A stretch of DNA of 64,000 bases from Trichaptum fuscoviolaceum (lineage: Eukaryota; Basidiomycota; Agaricomycetes; Hymenochaetales; Trichaptaceae), in NCBI GenBank assembly GCA_910574455.1, contig CAJSYZ010000004.1, forward strand, positions 4,536,599 to 4,600,598. Direction: 5' to 3'. A model generated the notes under the pieces. The model was not told the origin of the DNA. It saw only the letters and a list, made by a program, of their open reading frames with translations, and made no database searches. Position numbers and translations under genes: made by a program. The number at the start of each line of letters is the position of its first letter. Position 1 is the first letter of the stretch. Positions 24,637-36,295 of the stretch are shown one piece after another.

Positions 24637-27097
24637 ATGGCGGAACAACCACCGACACAGACTCCGGGTCCCTCTACCTCAATTTCAAGCAATCCCGCAG
24701 AAAAGGACTGTCAGACCATCGGTTTGAAGCGGGAAGCAGACCCAGAACCTGGCCATGTGGATGGAAAGCGTTTGAAGGTGGGAAGTGTAGGCTCATCGCT
24801 CAGCCTCGACGACAGACCGTCAAGAAATGAACAGGCGTCTACCGGTGCCAATGCACTATCTGACATCGTGATGGGCGAACTTGACGACGGTGGGAGGTAT
24901 GGTACTCAGACCTCCGATGATGCTGTGAAAGTACAGTCCGAGCAGACCGAATGTGCAGATACGCTAAAGCCAGAGCATTCGGAGGAAGGCAATGGCCAGG
25001 CGAAGACAAGCTCGGAAGCGGGCCCCTCTACGATCGTTGCTGCATCAACGTCCGCCTCTGGGGTTTCGAAGAAGAAGGAGAAGAAAGATCGGAACGCAGG
25101 ACGACGGAGAGGGGCCCGTGGTGCGCCCTGGGGGCCTAAGGATGCGTCGGAAGCAAATGTCAATGACAAGGACGCTGGAGACGATGGAACCGGTACCTCA
25201 AGTGAGAAGACACCGCGCCTTCCGAAGCGGCAGTGCGCCTTGCTCATCGGATACTGTGGAAGTGGATGTAGTGGCATGCAGATGTACGTCCTCTATTCTT
25301 AATGACACGAGCGGTGATGCAGACTTCAGGAATGATTATTGTGATATATGCGATACCTTTCGGGGATCGAATTTGATTACGGCTCAAAATTCCAATCCTA
25401 TGTTTACGCAAATTGAAGTCAGCCTGGTTTGCGCACAATCGAAGGCCTCCTCTTCGAGGCACTCGTGCGTGCGGGAGCAGTCTCTTCAGACAACGCTGAC
25501 GACCCGACGAAAGTCAGTCTCCAACGCGCCGCGCGCACTGATGCAGGCGTGCACGCTGCAGGAAACGTTGTCTCCATGAAGATCATCATGAACCCTGCCG
25601 GTGTGTCCGATCTAGTTGCGCGAGTGAACGAAGAGCTACCGAAAGAGCTTCGATTATGGAGTTTCGTGAGCCTCACTTTTGTTTCTCGGATAGGATGAAG
25701 AGGATCTGACGAAGTGAGAAGCTTAGGGTGCAGAATTCGTTCAATGCACGGACGTGAGTGGTTGACAGTTTAAATTTCGGCATCAACTGAAGGAATGCTA
25801 TTCCAGCTCTTGTGACAGCAGAAAATACACATATTTCTTCCCCTCTTACCTCCTTATCCCACCAAGGCCGGGCAGTGGCCTCGCACGTACATTTGCATCC
25901 CAATCTGCCTCTGCCGATGCGAGTCAGAGTGTCCCAGACTTCTCTCAACACTCCTTCTGGTGCTCGTCCGACGACGCAAAATCTACCTCACGAGAAGAAG
26001 ACATGATTCGCAAAAAAAAGTGGCGTGCCAACCCGGATATAGTCAATGCGCTGAGAGAAGCTGCGAAGAAATTCGAAGGGACGCACAATTTCCATAACTT
26101 TACGGTTGGACGTGATTACAAGGAGAGGAGTTGTAATCGGTACATGAAGAAAATTGAGGTGACCTTTGTGTCTTCAAACGCCCTGGCGGACAGGATAGCT
26201 TACTACGAACTGGTTGTAGATCTCTGACCCCATGGTCTATGGAGAAACGGAGTGGATCTCTGTCATGCTACATGGGCAGAGTTTCATGTTACATCAGGTA
26301 TATCTCATATACTAATGAAACGTCGTCCATTGCTAACATCACATTAGATTGTAGGCGTCTATGTGGCCTGTTGTGAACGATGCTAAAAATTGGAATAGCG
26401 TAAAATGATCTGCGTCCTTGTTATGGCGGTGCGGACGGGAACTCCGGCGAGCATCATTGACGAGGTGGTTATCTGTTCCGCTGTACCCATTCCTGCGAAT
26501 AATCATTATTGATGTTTATTCGAACGCAAGCTCTACAAACCCCGACAAGTGACCGTCCCCAAGATGCCCTCGCTCGGGCTCCTTCTTGAACAACCCATCT
26601 TTGAATCGTACAGCAAACGCGTATTAGACATCAATGTCTCGAAAGGCTTGTCGGAGGAAAACCCAGACTACCGGCCAGCTATTGAGTTCGATTTGCATGG
26701 AGCAGCGATTGAGAAGTTCAAGGATGAGCAAATTTATAGTCGGATGCGGGCGAGCGAGGAAAGGGTAGAAGTGTATGTTGCTCATTGAGACAATCCTGAG
26801 TAGACTGGTTTTTAATCAATTCCGTTTTACAGCTTCGATCGCTGGGTGCACCAGGTCGACCGTTATTCCGGTCAAGACTTGTTGTACTACAACATCCAAG
26901 GTGTCGTTCCAGAAGAAGCAGTCGTGAAACGTGGTGTATCTCGTTCGAATGCATTCAGAGAAAAAAGACGCTTCGACGCAACTGAGTTCAGTGCGGATGA
27001 GCCTGTGTTGGCCCTCGCCGACGAGGCTGATGATGTGGATGAAGAGACGGAAGTCCAAGGGATGGGAAAGAAGGAATTGGAGGAAGCAGAGGGATAA
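24637..27097 (+). CDS. PUS1: tRNA pseudouridine synthase 1 (TruA family)
   Basis: Exons: 24637-25283, 25419-25665, 25719-25753, 25807-26158, 26220-26297, 26348-26350, 26399-26464, 26531-26772, 26833-27097; 644 aa. The enzyme isomerises uridine to pseudouridine in tRNAs (and U2 snRNA in yeast), in nucleus and mitochondria. A basic, disordered N-terminus of about 200 residues precedes the catalytic core. The core starts at [14 protein letters not shown], continues [15 protein letters not shown], and carries the catalytic Asp in [11 protein letters not shown] (D about 257). Later motifs are [18 protein letters not shown] and the substrate-site segment [13 protein letters not shown]. The Ile of HQIRKM is encoded by a 3-nt exon (26348-26350, ATT) flanked by two introns of 50 and 48 bp. 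The acceptor before 25419 (TTGAAG) and that before 25719 lack pyrimidine tracts but give the conserved sequence. Confidence 0.93.
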
Positions 27098-27235
27098 ATT
27101 GTATGTAGTGTTGGGTACAAATAAAATTGTACGTAGTAGAATATAAGAGATATAAAATACACTGTAGCTGTACATGAGTTGATGTGAGCTCAAGGCGGAA
27201 TGGCTAACGGAGGGAAGGTATAACGGGTTTGTCAT

Positions 27236-27878
27236 TCACGTCTGGAACTTCCTCATCGTCTGGATCTCATCCAAAAGTGCCTGTAGCCGATCATCGTCAA
27301 TCTTCACCAAGCTTGACGTATACTGTCAACGATAATCTATAGAAAGACAAAGTTAGAGTGGACTCACCTGGGAATAATGCTCTTCGCTTCCTCCGCCTCT
27401 GCTGGACAAAGATTCGCAATCTGCGCTGTCTCGAACTGAGTCAGGAGGGGTTCTCGCCTGAGAGTCCTGGAATATGATCTCTTCTCAGCTTCCAGCCAGC
27501 AACAATCAGAAGAAGGAGCGTACTCTCGAACAGCACTAGCAGAGTCTGTCGTCGTAAACTTCGCGAACTGCCGTACGTACTCTAGTGCTTTGTTGTATAC
27601 ACTGTTAGAGTAAAGGTAGTTCAGCACATGCCTCAAAAGGGTTTAAAGAAGAGGAGTAAGACGGACGTTGTATCAGGTGCATCTTTGTCTCTGTTCTCGA
27701 GAAGATACTTTACTTCTGAGATAAGGAGACAACCAGCATTATTGAACTCTATGGAACGTCAATAGAGTGTTCATGGTTGTTTGAGGTAAGATATGAGAAA
27801 CGAACCTGGACCGAGTTTCAACACAGATGCATCCTCCTCATCGATATTTGCTCTGCGATGCAATCTAGGTGCACTCAT
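27236..27878 (-). CDS. RPB4: RNA polymerase II subunit RPB4
   Basis: Exons, minus strand: 27806-27878, 27667-27748, 27524-27601, 27368-27466, 27236-27311; 135 aa. RPB4 pairs with RPB7 to form the stalk of RNA polymerase II and acts in initiation and mRNA export and decay. The protein begins MSAPRLHRRANIDEEDA, continues LKLGPEFNNAGCLLISEVKY, ENRDKDAPDT, VYNKALEYVRQFAKF and TTDSASAVRETLRREPLLTQ, and ends VKIDDDRLQALLDEIQTMRK. This covers the whole Rpb4/RPC9 fold, at the expected length. All four introns lie inside the ORF and each one is required to restore the conserved blocks. Its stop is 138 bp from that of PUS1, so the two genes are convergent. Confidence 0.95.
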
Positions 27879-28235
27879 GATGATTCACAGAGATAGTGGA
27901 GGGTAGAGAAGAAGTGTGCTGCATAAAGTACTTCAAACAATCTTGAAGGTATACTACCGTATACTAAGAGAGCTTGAACACTGTTCCCACGCCGGTTGTT
28001 CCTTACCACTGGCACTCAGGCTGCAAGCCTGAGTGTAATTTTTGCCTGAATTCATACTCCCAGTAAGTCCTCTGGTCGTTTCTTTTAATCCCTCAGTTTC
28101 GCTTACTTTTTAGAATAACGTAGAAGCAATTACTCGAAAATCAGGCTCGACCGACGTTATTATCTACTTATCCAACGCGTTCTCTGGGGAACATCAGCGC
28201 CAGTTTGCGCCAAGACGTGATTTAAAGGAATTCGG
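27879..28235. other. Intergenic, divergent promoter region
   Basis: Between RPB4 (-) and an F-box gene (+), 357 bp. No feature beyond the presumed promoters. Confidence 0.5.
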
Positions 28236-29867
28236 ATGCATACTTTGGACCCGGAGCCAATAGAATTCAACTTGGCTGACATCGACCGCGCAATAGAACT
28301 GTTCAGCCTTATTCGACGTCACTCTAAGGATAACGGAGCATTGAAGGCAGAACAGTTAATTGGATTGGAAGGGTAAGCCTGACTGCCCGAGATAATATTT
28401 CTTAGTCTTACTTGTCGTTTCAGATCCTTTACTTCCACTCTTCTAGCTGGCTGCCGCGATGAGCCCCCGCTCGCGATCTCGGCGTTACAAGCGATGAAAT
28501 CGCTTTCTAGGACACTCACCACTGTCTCCACCATGGCGGAATCGGCAGTACCAGAGCTGGAGGAATTGCTCATGCCAGTCATCCACAAAACAGGAATGGC
28601 CTCTTTACCGGACGAGATTCTTGTCAGTATCTTCGAGAGTGCCTTCGATCTCGCGGGAAGAGAAAGAAACGAGGTTACGTGGTCGATTGTACACGTTTGC
28701 CGTCGGTATCGAAGACTAGCCTTCAAGACACCCAGGCTCTGGACCTTCATGAAATTCACGGCCGGTGACGACGTAGACGTAGAGCTCCATCTTAAGCTGA
28801 GTAGGCACAAAGCTCTGAGTATCGAGTTTGATTGCGATAAGTTCGAAGAGGGAAAGCTGGAAGACATCATGCGCAGTGTCAAGCCTGGAGCCGAACGTCT
28901 GGAAGAACTCACTATTCGCGCAATGGAGGAAAATTACCATATATGCACTTTCCTTGAGCATCTGCGGGAGGAGTACATTGATGTTAACTTTCGTATGCTA
29001 CAGGCGCTGCATATGGAGCTTTGGCAACCTGACTGGTGTTACTATGAAGAGGAGGAGGAAGACATAGAAGGGGATGCCAAGCTGAATTTTTTCTTCAAAA
29101 ATTGGCGCACTCCGAACCTCCGAGAACTAGGTCTTTCGAATCAAACTCAGGTCAACGACTTTATTGACTCATCTCACATTACTTGCCTGCATCTCAGTTT
29201 TGGTTCGCCTATGGCATACGGCAGGGGAATGTATCGTTCACATTGGTGCTCTGACCGGATTGTGGATTACCTTCAGAACTTCAAAGTGTTGCAGGAGTTA
29301 TCTCTCAAGCTTGAGTTCATAGATTTCGAACGAGGGTCTCGGGAACTTGTTAGCATTCCGACAGTCACAAAGCTATCGATTGACGTATGGTGGTGTTGGC
29401 CGGCCTCTCTTGCCAATCTAGCCGACGCACTGGAATTCCCAAATGTAGAGCACCTGAACATTCGACTATTGACGTTCCAGGAAGACATCCAGGAGTGGCT
29501 TGAACCCTTCTGCAAAACATCGAAATTCGGTGGTGAAAAGGTTAGGCACTTAACACTAAATGTCGAAATCGAGGAAGGCCGCTGTTCGATTGTCAAAAAA
29601 TTCTTGCAATACTACTACAACGTTCGACATCTACACCTAAAGGGCCGTGATTTCGAACTCCCAGACTTAAATACTGAAGAATTTGTCTTCGATCTACTCC
29701 GAATTGAGGACTCAAATCGGATCGATAAATCATTCCTCGATGGTCTTGCAGGTGCATGCAAAGCTTACAAAGACAGTCGGGAGGCAGAGGGCATAGGGAG
29801 ACTCGAGTTCATCAACTGCCCTTACGTTGGCGACGTAGCTTTCCGAGATCACACCGATCGTGGATAG
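28236..29867 (+). CDS. F-box protein (Agaricomycete F-box/LRR-like family)
   Basis: Exons: 28236-28372, 28424-29867; 526 aa. The first exon encodes a helix-rich N-terminus (MHTLDPEPIEFNLADIDRAI). The F-box is at about 125-165 (ASLPDEILVSIFESAFDL, then SIVHVCRRYRRLAFKTPRLW). This arrangement, with an N-terminal coil, an F-box ending in a TPxLW motif and a long, loosely leucine-rich C-terminal half, is common among the hundreds of F-box proteins in mushroom genomes. The C-terminal half has leucine-rich repeats ending LEFINCPYVGDVA. It presumably serves as an SCF substrate receptor; the substrate is unknown. It is distinct in sequence from the F-box genes at 3319 and 17716. Confidence 0.8.
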
Positions 29868-30273
29868 ATTGTTGCTTTGGGGATATGACAAGGTATGATA
29901 TCCATTAACTTTTTCGCTGATATTTTTCGGCTTACGGCACAAATTTTGCGTATACAATCAGCTCGCTTATTAGAACAGTCAGCATCCATTGTTCAAGGTG
30001 GGTATGGGTATGGAAATGAAATCGACAAGGAGAAATCTCAGTCAACGGTGGGAAAAAAATCATGAGAGCGGCAAAGAAAGAGAGGTCGATATTGGTGAGA
30101 CATAGGCCCGGGAGCAAAGAAGGGTCATGTCATAAGTCTTGGACATGATTGACGTACGAGACAGGCAGGAAAAATTGACTTTCATGTGCGTGGCACCGTC
30201 GCTATGACTGCTATAGCTTATTAGTATCCGATCTCAATCATAACGATTTGCACCTACTGAACCGACCAGGTAG
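29868..30273. other. Intergenic, convergent 3' ends
   Basis: Gap between the F-box gene (+) and the first Smr gene (-). Nothing else seen. Confidence 0.5.
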
Positions 30274-31149
30274 TCATTCTGAGTCCCGAATCTGCACCAC
30301 AAGACGGCCTGAGTTCCACTTATGTTTCTTAACCTTTACATTTTCCTGACTAGCGAGGAATTCCATCAACGCGGGCTTTAGCTTTGGGATGCCATCTTTA
30401 CTATGATTGCCTTTGCCAGTGATTATCTCCGTCCGCTTCACCCCTCGAACCCGGCAGAAGAGTAAATGCTCCTTTGTATATTCCACTGCTTCTGGGATCT
30501 GTAGATTATGCAAGTTGATCTCGGCTAGACTATGTTCAAGTCCGTTCGGGATATCAGGAATAAGGTAGTATTCAGGGTTCTGATTGTTGAATAACGTTTT
30601 TGCTGCAAGAGAGTTACACGTTTCCTTGAGAGATTCGCCTCGTTTGAAACGGATAGTTACAGCTGCGTTATTCTCAGCTGATAGCGGATTGTTTAGCATA
30701 TGCGGGTGCATATTCTGTGCTGACTTTCGGAGTTTTTCTGCATACATCCAAGCTTGTGACCTGCCTGACTCGCGACCTTCCATCCTAACAATGTCCGATT
30801 CGCCGTTTGCACGTCCATCAACAGCATTCTTGTCGAATGAACCGTTCTTGACCGCCAGAACGCCCTTCTCCTCAGGAATCCCATGAACGGGCGATTGCCT
30901 TGAAAGAGTTTCATCTGTTTGAACAAGATCTTTATCCTGGTTGACAGCACGCGATTCTTCGCGTAAAGATTCGGCGGGGATGGGGAAGGCACCAATATTC
31001 TGCTCAGCAAGAGGGCGCCCCTGTGGGTTTGCTTGACGAGCACGAACGGCTACCTCGTAGTTATACAAATAGACGAGTTTAGAGAATACTGAAAACATTT
31101 CGTCGAAGCATCCGTCGACGCGACGCAAATATGGCGCTAAGATGTCCAT
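30274..31149 (-). CDS. DUF1771-Smr domain protein, copy 1
   Basis: Single exon, 291 aa. The N-terminal 130 residues are hydrophilic and unrecognised (MDILAPYLRRVDGCFDEMF). A DUF1771-like helical region (about 135-200, AWMYAEKLRKSAQNM) leads into a C-terminal Smr domain (about 205-290): INLHNLQIPEAVEYTKEHLL, then ITGKGNHSKDGIPKLKPALM and GRLVVQI. Smr domains are found in MutS2 and in RNA or DNA nucleases; DUF1771-Smr proteins in eukaryotes include no-go-decay endonucleases of the Cue2/N4BP2 type. The usual DLHG motif is here NLHN, while GKGNHS is intact. This is the shortest of three paralogues in a row on this strand and lacks the N-terminal coiled coil of the other two. Confidence 0.82.
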   Translation of the reverse strand: MDILAPYLRRVDGCFDEMFSVFSKLVYLYNYEVAVRARQANPQGRPLAEQNIGAFPIPAESLREESRAVNQDKDLVQTDETLSRQSPVHGIPEEKGVLAVKNGSFDKNAVDGRANGESDIVRMEGRESGRSQAWMYAEKLRKSAQNMHPHMLNNPLSAENNAAVTIRFKRGESLKETCNSLAAKTLFNNQNPEYYLIPDIPNGLEHSLAEINLHNLQIPEAVEYTKEHLLFCRVRGVKRTEIITGKGNHSKDGIPKLKPALMEFLASQENVKVKKHKWNSGRLVVQIRDSE

Positions 31150-32248
31150 CTTTAAGTTGCTGGTGCGTTAGCCAACCATGCAAAGCCCATGAGTGAGAAG
31201 CTGGTAGCGGTAGTTACGCGTGGATGACGAGGAGGAGCAGGAAGCGAATGGTGATAGAGTCGATGCGGGAGGGTGATTCGATGGTTATAATAGCCGCTAG
31301 CTAGTCCACAGTACCTCCTCTTTATATACGCAAATGGCGAGCGCCTAAGACTGTGCGACTCAAGAAGCAGTGACCACCAGTCTGGAGCCCTCCACCTCAG
31401 AAGTCAAGTAAAAAACATGAAAAAAATGTGTTGTGTTTGAACCGATGTTGGTGACAAGAGGCAAGAGGCAAGAGACCGTGACGCCGTCCCTGCGAAGGTT
31501 GCGCTTTCGACACTGGCAGCGCGTCATTCAAGTTCAAACCCACGCCTTGCCACCCTTATCGCACTACTAGTCTATCTAATGTCCGCCGTACTTGACTGTG
31601 TTTACTGTTTACATTGTCTCGGTGCTACTTACTGCTCAACTTGTACGTGTCGCCCATCTTACTGACGATTTGTCTGCTGGCAGAAAGAAATGACCATTCA
31701 GATTCGTTTGATTTGATTTCCTCGTTAAACGAAGAAGCGAGAGAACTACGGGCATGGCATCATTACGGACGCTGTGGAATACAGGACACGATAACACTGT
31801 CAGTGCTAACGATGTCCAGTCCCACGAAATCGCCTTGGACAAGAGGTTCCGAAAGTCACATCAGTTGCCCTACATTATGACTACTAGGAAAATAAGAGTA
31901 GGCTGAAGGATACACTATTCAATATGGGGCTGGAAGGGGAGAGGGGGACTGAAGTGATGTCCAGGATTGAAAGGACGCCAAAAGCTGATCGGAAGGCCTA
32001 TCGTCCGTAAGCCAACTTGTCTTGCACGGTGCGTTTCTTCTCAGCCACCGAAATCACTCGATTCCAGTTACGCGAGGGGATACACGACAAGTATCTCGAG
32101 ATGCGCGCTCTCGTCCAGGCCGTCGGTCGTCTGCTTTAATCGTCTACAAAGTCTGCGAGGAGGTCAGGCTCGGTCTACTCATACCTCGTCGTTGAGCAAC
32201 TCACCAAAATCCGAGTATGTATTAGCCTTCTGCTGCACCAGACTTTCT
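31150..32248. other. Intergenic within the Smr array
   Basis: About 1.1 kb between Smr copies 1 and 2. A minus-strand TATATAAA-like box lies at about 31320-31327, some 170 bp upstream of copy 1. No coding sequence supported. Confidence 0.45.
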
Positions 32249-33482
32249 TCACCTAACTTCAAACTCCATGTCCTCATCGATTTCGCTCGCGTCGTCATTT
32301 GTGGTCATAGGAGGTTCATCCAACAACAAAACCACAAGACATCCTGGGTTTCGCTTGTGCACCTTGATGTGAATATTGGCCGCGCGACACATGGATGCCA
32401 GCAACGCTGGCCTCAGTTTCGGCTTGCCATCCTTGCTATGTCTCCCTCGTCCACAAATTATCTCTGTCTCCTTAATGCCCCGAATTCGGCAGAAAAGCAC
32501 ATGTTCCCAAGCAAGAAGTCGCGCTTCGGGAACTGTCATATTGTGTAGGTCGATCCTCGCGAGACTGTGGCTTAGTATGTCGGGATAATAGTTGCTCTGG
32601 CGCACGGTGTCATCGGGCACATGATAATAGCATGGGTTCAAGCCGTTGAAGTATATCTTTGATGCAAGACGGTTGTATGAGGCCAACGAGTTTTGCAATT
32701 CACGAATACGATGCGCTAGCTCTTCAACCCCATCTTGGTCTTCTACGTCTATCAGAAACTGTAACTTCTTCCGCATATTTTCGAGTTGTTCCTTTGCATC
32801 CTGTGCCATCCCACGAAGCTTAAGTGCGATTTCCCGCGACTTGTCCGGCTTGATAGTCTTCAGGAGTTCCTGCATGTCTTTGTTATCTGGAGTGCAGCCC
32901 GTTTCTTTAGGTACACAGCCGGTCACTTTCTATCAGCGATGTCAGTGTATCAACGGGCTTACTTGAATTATACCTTCTCCCGCTCTCTCCCTCATCTGTG
33001 ACCGCCCAGGGCGGCACAACATCGACATCTCCTTCTGATTGACTAAAGGTGGTGTCCGGTCCTGAAAGGAAGGCTGCTTCTGGCTGGATGTTTCGAGAGA
33101 CAGTTGGTGGGGAACTTGCATCCTTGTTGTCGGAGGTCAAGCCTTCACATTCTGTCTCGATATCGTTGTCCTCGTAGTGATCCAGCCTCGATGCAAGCTC
33201 CCCATTTAACGCCCGAAGACGTTCTTTGTGCTCCGTAATTCGGCGTACCTCCTCTCTCAAAGCTCTGTTTTCCTGCAAAAGAATAAACCTGCTCTGCTCA
33301 TCGAAAACGATTCTCTCAATTATAGTGTCAAATGCTTGATGAGCAGCTTCACGCTCTATCGCGTCTGAATTGTAAAATTCAGCCTTGATTGAGGCCCCTA
33401 TCTTGCGCAGATACGCGACGCGATCTTCCAGTGCTTGTATGGGCGGCGGATAGTCATCGTCGGTGTCTGGTACATAATCCAT
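32249..33482 (-). CDS. DUF1771-Smr domain protein, copy 2, with coiled coil
   Basis: Exons, minus strand: 32963-33482, 32249-32904; 391 aa. The 58-bp phase-1 intron joins RRYNS to KTGCTPDN. The N-terminal half has a coiled coil (RFILLQENRALREEVRRITE and following) and an acidic, Ser-rich linker. The DUF1771 region is at about 195-270 (SREIALKLRGMAQDAKEQLE), with NGLNPCYYHVP at its end, and the Smr domain follows: IDLHNMTVPEARLLAWEHVL, ICGRGRHSKDGKPKLRPALL, HKRNPGCLVV. DLHG is changed to DLHN as in the other copies; GRGRHS is intact. The intron sits at the same place and phase as one in copy 3, which supports duplication from an intron-containing ancestor. Confidence 0.87.
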
Positions 33483-34362
33483 TTAGCTCTTACTCGGTTG
33501 TTTGAGATGTAAGCCCTGCACGTGTGAAATTAGCGAATGCAAATTGTCGACTGGCGTGTGCACTTACCGGGGAATCAGAAGGAAAGGCGGGCGCAGCATG
33601 GATGCGCTGGCTACGCGCTATTAAAAGCTTCTTATTGGAGCATCAAGGGATTCTTCTATTATTATACGTTGATGTCCCGCTTTCTGGCTTTTTCTCTCAG
33701 GGTACTAGGAATATTAGACTCCTCGTCCGCGGACTCGGAGACTCGGATGGCATAGCAGTCTAAATTGGGAAGTACCACTCGGGGCACTGGCAGGCGTTGC
33801 TTATGTCATATGACTACTACTAGTAGTACGCCGTGCATCTGACTCTCTGGTGTTTTTCCACCACGACAAGCTCGAGAAAATGGATATACTGACAGCTTAA
33901 TGTGCACCATATGAAGATCACTAGTTGTACCTAGTATCCCTCACTGCTGGTGCTCGTGTGTTAGTGCGGGTCAAACACGCTCAGCTCCGCGAACGCGATC
34001 AAGGTGACATGCGATGCAATCGCGAGGATATACAAGCCGCTCTAATTACCCTCTCTCTCTGGATGACTGGATAACGGAGGATACGGAAAGGAGTGGAGAA
34101 TAAGACAAGCACACATTGGCGATCACGACGATCCGGGGAGGCTTAAAAAGGCATGTGGACATGGAGATAAACAATACAGAATGTTCAAATTGTTGGTGGA
34201 CAGGTTGAACCTTATAGATAGCAAGCAATTAGGTCTCGAGGTGAGCGATGCGGATTTGGCTGTAAATAGTCTGCTGACTTTGTCTTCAGTGTGGCAGTAA
34301 GAAAACTCGACTTCGAACTTACGAATGGCCGGATTGTATGTTGGTTAGCCTTGAATGGGTGT
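33483..34362. other. Intergenic within the Smr array
   Basis: About 0.9 kb between Smr copies 2 and 3. It should hold the promoter of copy 2 and the terminator of copy 3. No TATA box or gene recognised. Confidence 0.45.
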
Positions 34363-35421
34363 TCAGGTATCGTCCTGGTGAGTAAGTGTCTCTTCATTGC
34401 TAGCCTTGACATTGACATTCTTCCCTACAACTGTTTCCTTGAAGACAGCAGGTACGGAGTAACCATTGAGTATCTGTACCACGAGTCGACCTGGATTCCG
34501 CTTGTGCACCGTGACCTTCACATTCTTTGCGCAGCGCAAGGCTGTCAAAACTGCAGACCTCAATCTCGGGACCCCATTCTTGCTATTATTGCCTCGAGCA
34601 CAGACGACTTCGGTGACCTCCCTTCCTTGTATCTGGCAGAAAAGCACATGGTCCCAGGTCCGGACCAGAGCTTCCCTAACGTTCAGATTATGCAAGTCTA
34701 TCTGATCCCTTGTGCGGTGGGGATCTTCGGAGGGGATCACGTGGAAGTAATAGGGATTCAGGTTGTAGAAGTGGATATTCTCCGCGAGGCGGTTGCACCG
34801 ATTCCGGGTTTCTTTGAGCTCACGGGCATGGTTTGATAGACCCGGAAGTCCCTCGATATCCCCTTCGCGCTTTAGGTCTCTCATCTCCCTCTGAACACGT
34901 TTGTAGGCTCTTTGTGCTTCTTTCGCTATTGCGCGCAGCATGTCCGCGATCTCTTGCGACTTATGTGGCTCAAAGCCGTCAAGAAGCTTCTGCATAGCGC
35001 CATCCGTCCTCAATTTTTTATCACTGGCAGTTTCTATGAAAACAAACTGAATGAATACGACTCATTTCTGCCTCTAAATCTACGTTGAGCCTACCATTCT
35101 CGCTCTCGATCATGCTTTCCGTGACTTCATCGCTCTCTTCAAGATCCCATATGGTTGGACTAACATCGTAAATATGTAGTCCTATGAGGAAGACTCTTTT
35201 AGGCCGTGCGTTCAATTGCACGACTATTATTCGTACGCAGGGTCAAAAGTCAGGTGCGTCCCTTCCTCAAAGTTATCTTTATCTTTCTCGCTCTCAAAGG
35301 ACGCAAGTTGCGTCAACAATTCTATATTATCTCTCTGGAGTCGAATGCAATCGCGAGCTGCTACGGATAACTCTCGTCGCAAACGCGCGTTATCAAGCAC
35401 AAGTGTCAATCGTCTTCTCAT
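34363..35421 (-). CDS. DUF1771-Smr domain protein, copy 3, with altered Smr motif
   Basis: Exons, minus strand: 35237-35421, 35095-35195, 34363-35033; 318 aa. The N-terminus is a coiled coil (LDNARLRRELSVAARD, then RDNIELLTQLASFESEK), followed by an acidic linker. The DUF1771 region has SQEIADMLRAIAKEAQRAYK and FYNLNPYYFHV, and the Smr domain IDLHNLNVREALVRTWDHVL. The second Smr motif is degenerate: where copies 1 and 2 have GKGNHS and GRGRHS, this copy has ARGNNS, losing the first Gly and the His. If the His is catalytic or nucleic-acid binding, activity may be lost. The 41-bp first intron is short and its edges are tentative; the second intron (35034-35094) is well supported. The start is placed 72 bp after a TATA box. 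Confidence 0.82.
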
Positions 35422-35492
35422 TGTCAATTCCCCCTCGCACGGATGCGGTTGAGTAGGTGATGCGCGTCAGCAGCACCGGACTCGTTTGGGAC

Positions 35493-35498
35493 TTTATA
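35493..35498 (-). promoter_or_regulatory. TATA box of Smr copy 3
   Basis: TATAAA on the minus strand, 72 bp upstream of the ATG at 35421. It supports a short N-terminus for this copy. Confidence 0.45.
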
Positions 35499-36295
35499 TG
35501 TACAGCATTTGCTGAACATCGGCTACTATTGTGTACCATTCCTCGATGCGACCCGCGAGGAGTAGCATGGGTTGTAAAGAATCATGTTCGGAGAGCGATT
35601 TATCCATTCGTTTGTCGTTGAACGGTGGCGGATGGATGAACGGATGGTAATCTACTCCCTACACAAACTGTATCTGGGTATGTCCAATGGGCGAAAGAAG
35701 ACAAACTGTTGGGGTTGTTTGTGGGTCGAGCTTAATACTCTGCGGGCTGTGCAACCTACGGGACCGACGCTGCATATGAGTCTGACTGCATATTGATTCT
35801 CCCACAGCATAAATAACCTAGGACCACGGTTTTCCTCGGAATCGATTCCGGTCGGTTGATCCTTCAGTCATCGAGTTGCATACCGGCCGGTGAGTTCTTC
35901 GGTATATATCTTTGCAGATCTTACAGCCCTGTCACTTGCCTTTGTTTTATGTGGAAGCCTTTACTGTAATGTACTATTTGTAACATGTAACTCACTCCCA
36001 ACCTCTCGATAAATTTGTGACCAGCTTACAAGTCTAACACATGTCCAACACCTTAGTATTCTATGACTGAAGAAGACCACTTATCCTTAAATTCAGTTCA
36101 AGAAACGTCAGGATTTGTTTTCAGTCTACCGATTTCAATCCCCGGCTCGTAGCTCGTCCAGATCCCAACAACTAGCCCAAAACATTTGTTTGTTCGCCGC
36201 AAACCCAGAAGGTATAAAGGAGTAGCACGTTCGTCGTCAATGCCCCACGTCCTCTTGACCTCCCTCGTCCACAAGTGCCGACTCTCAGCCGGCAA

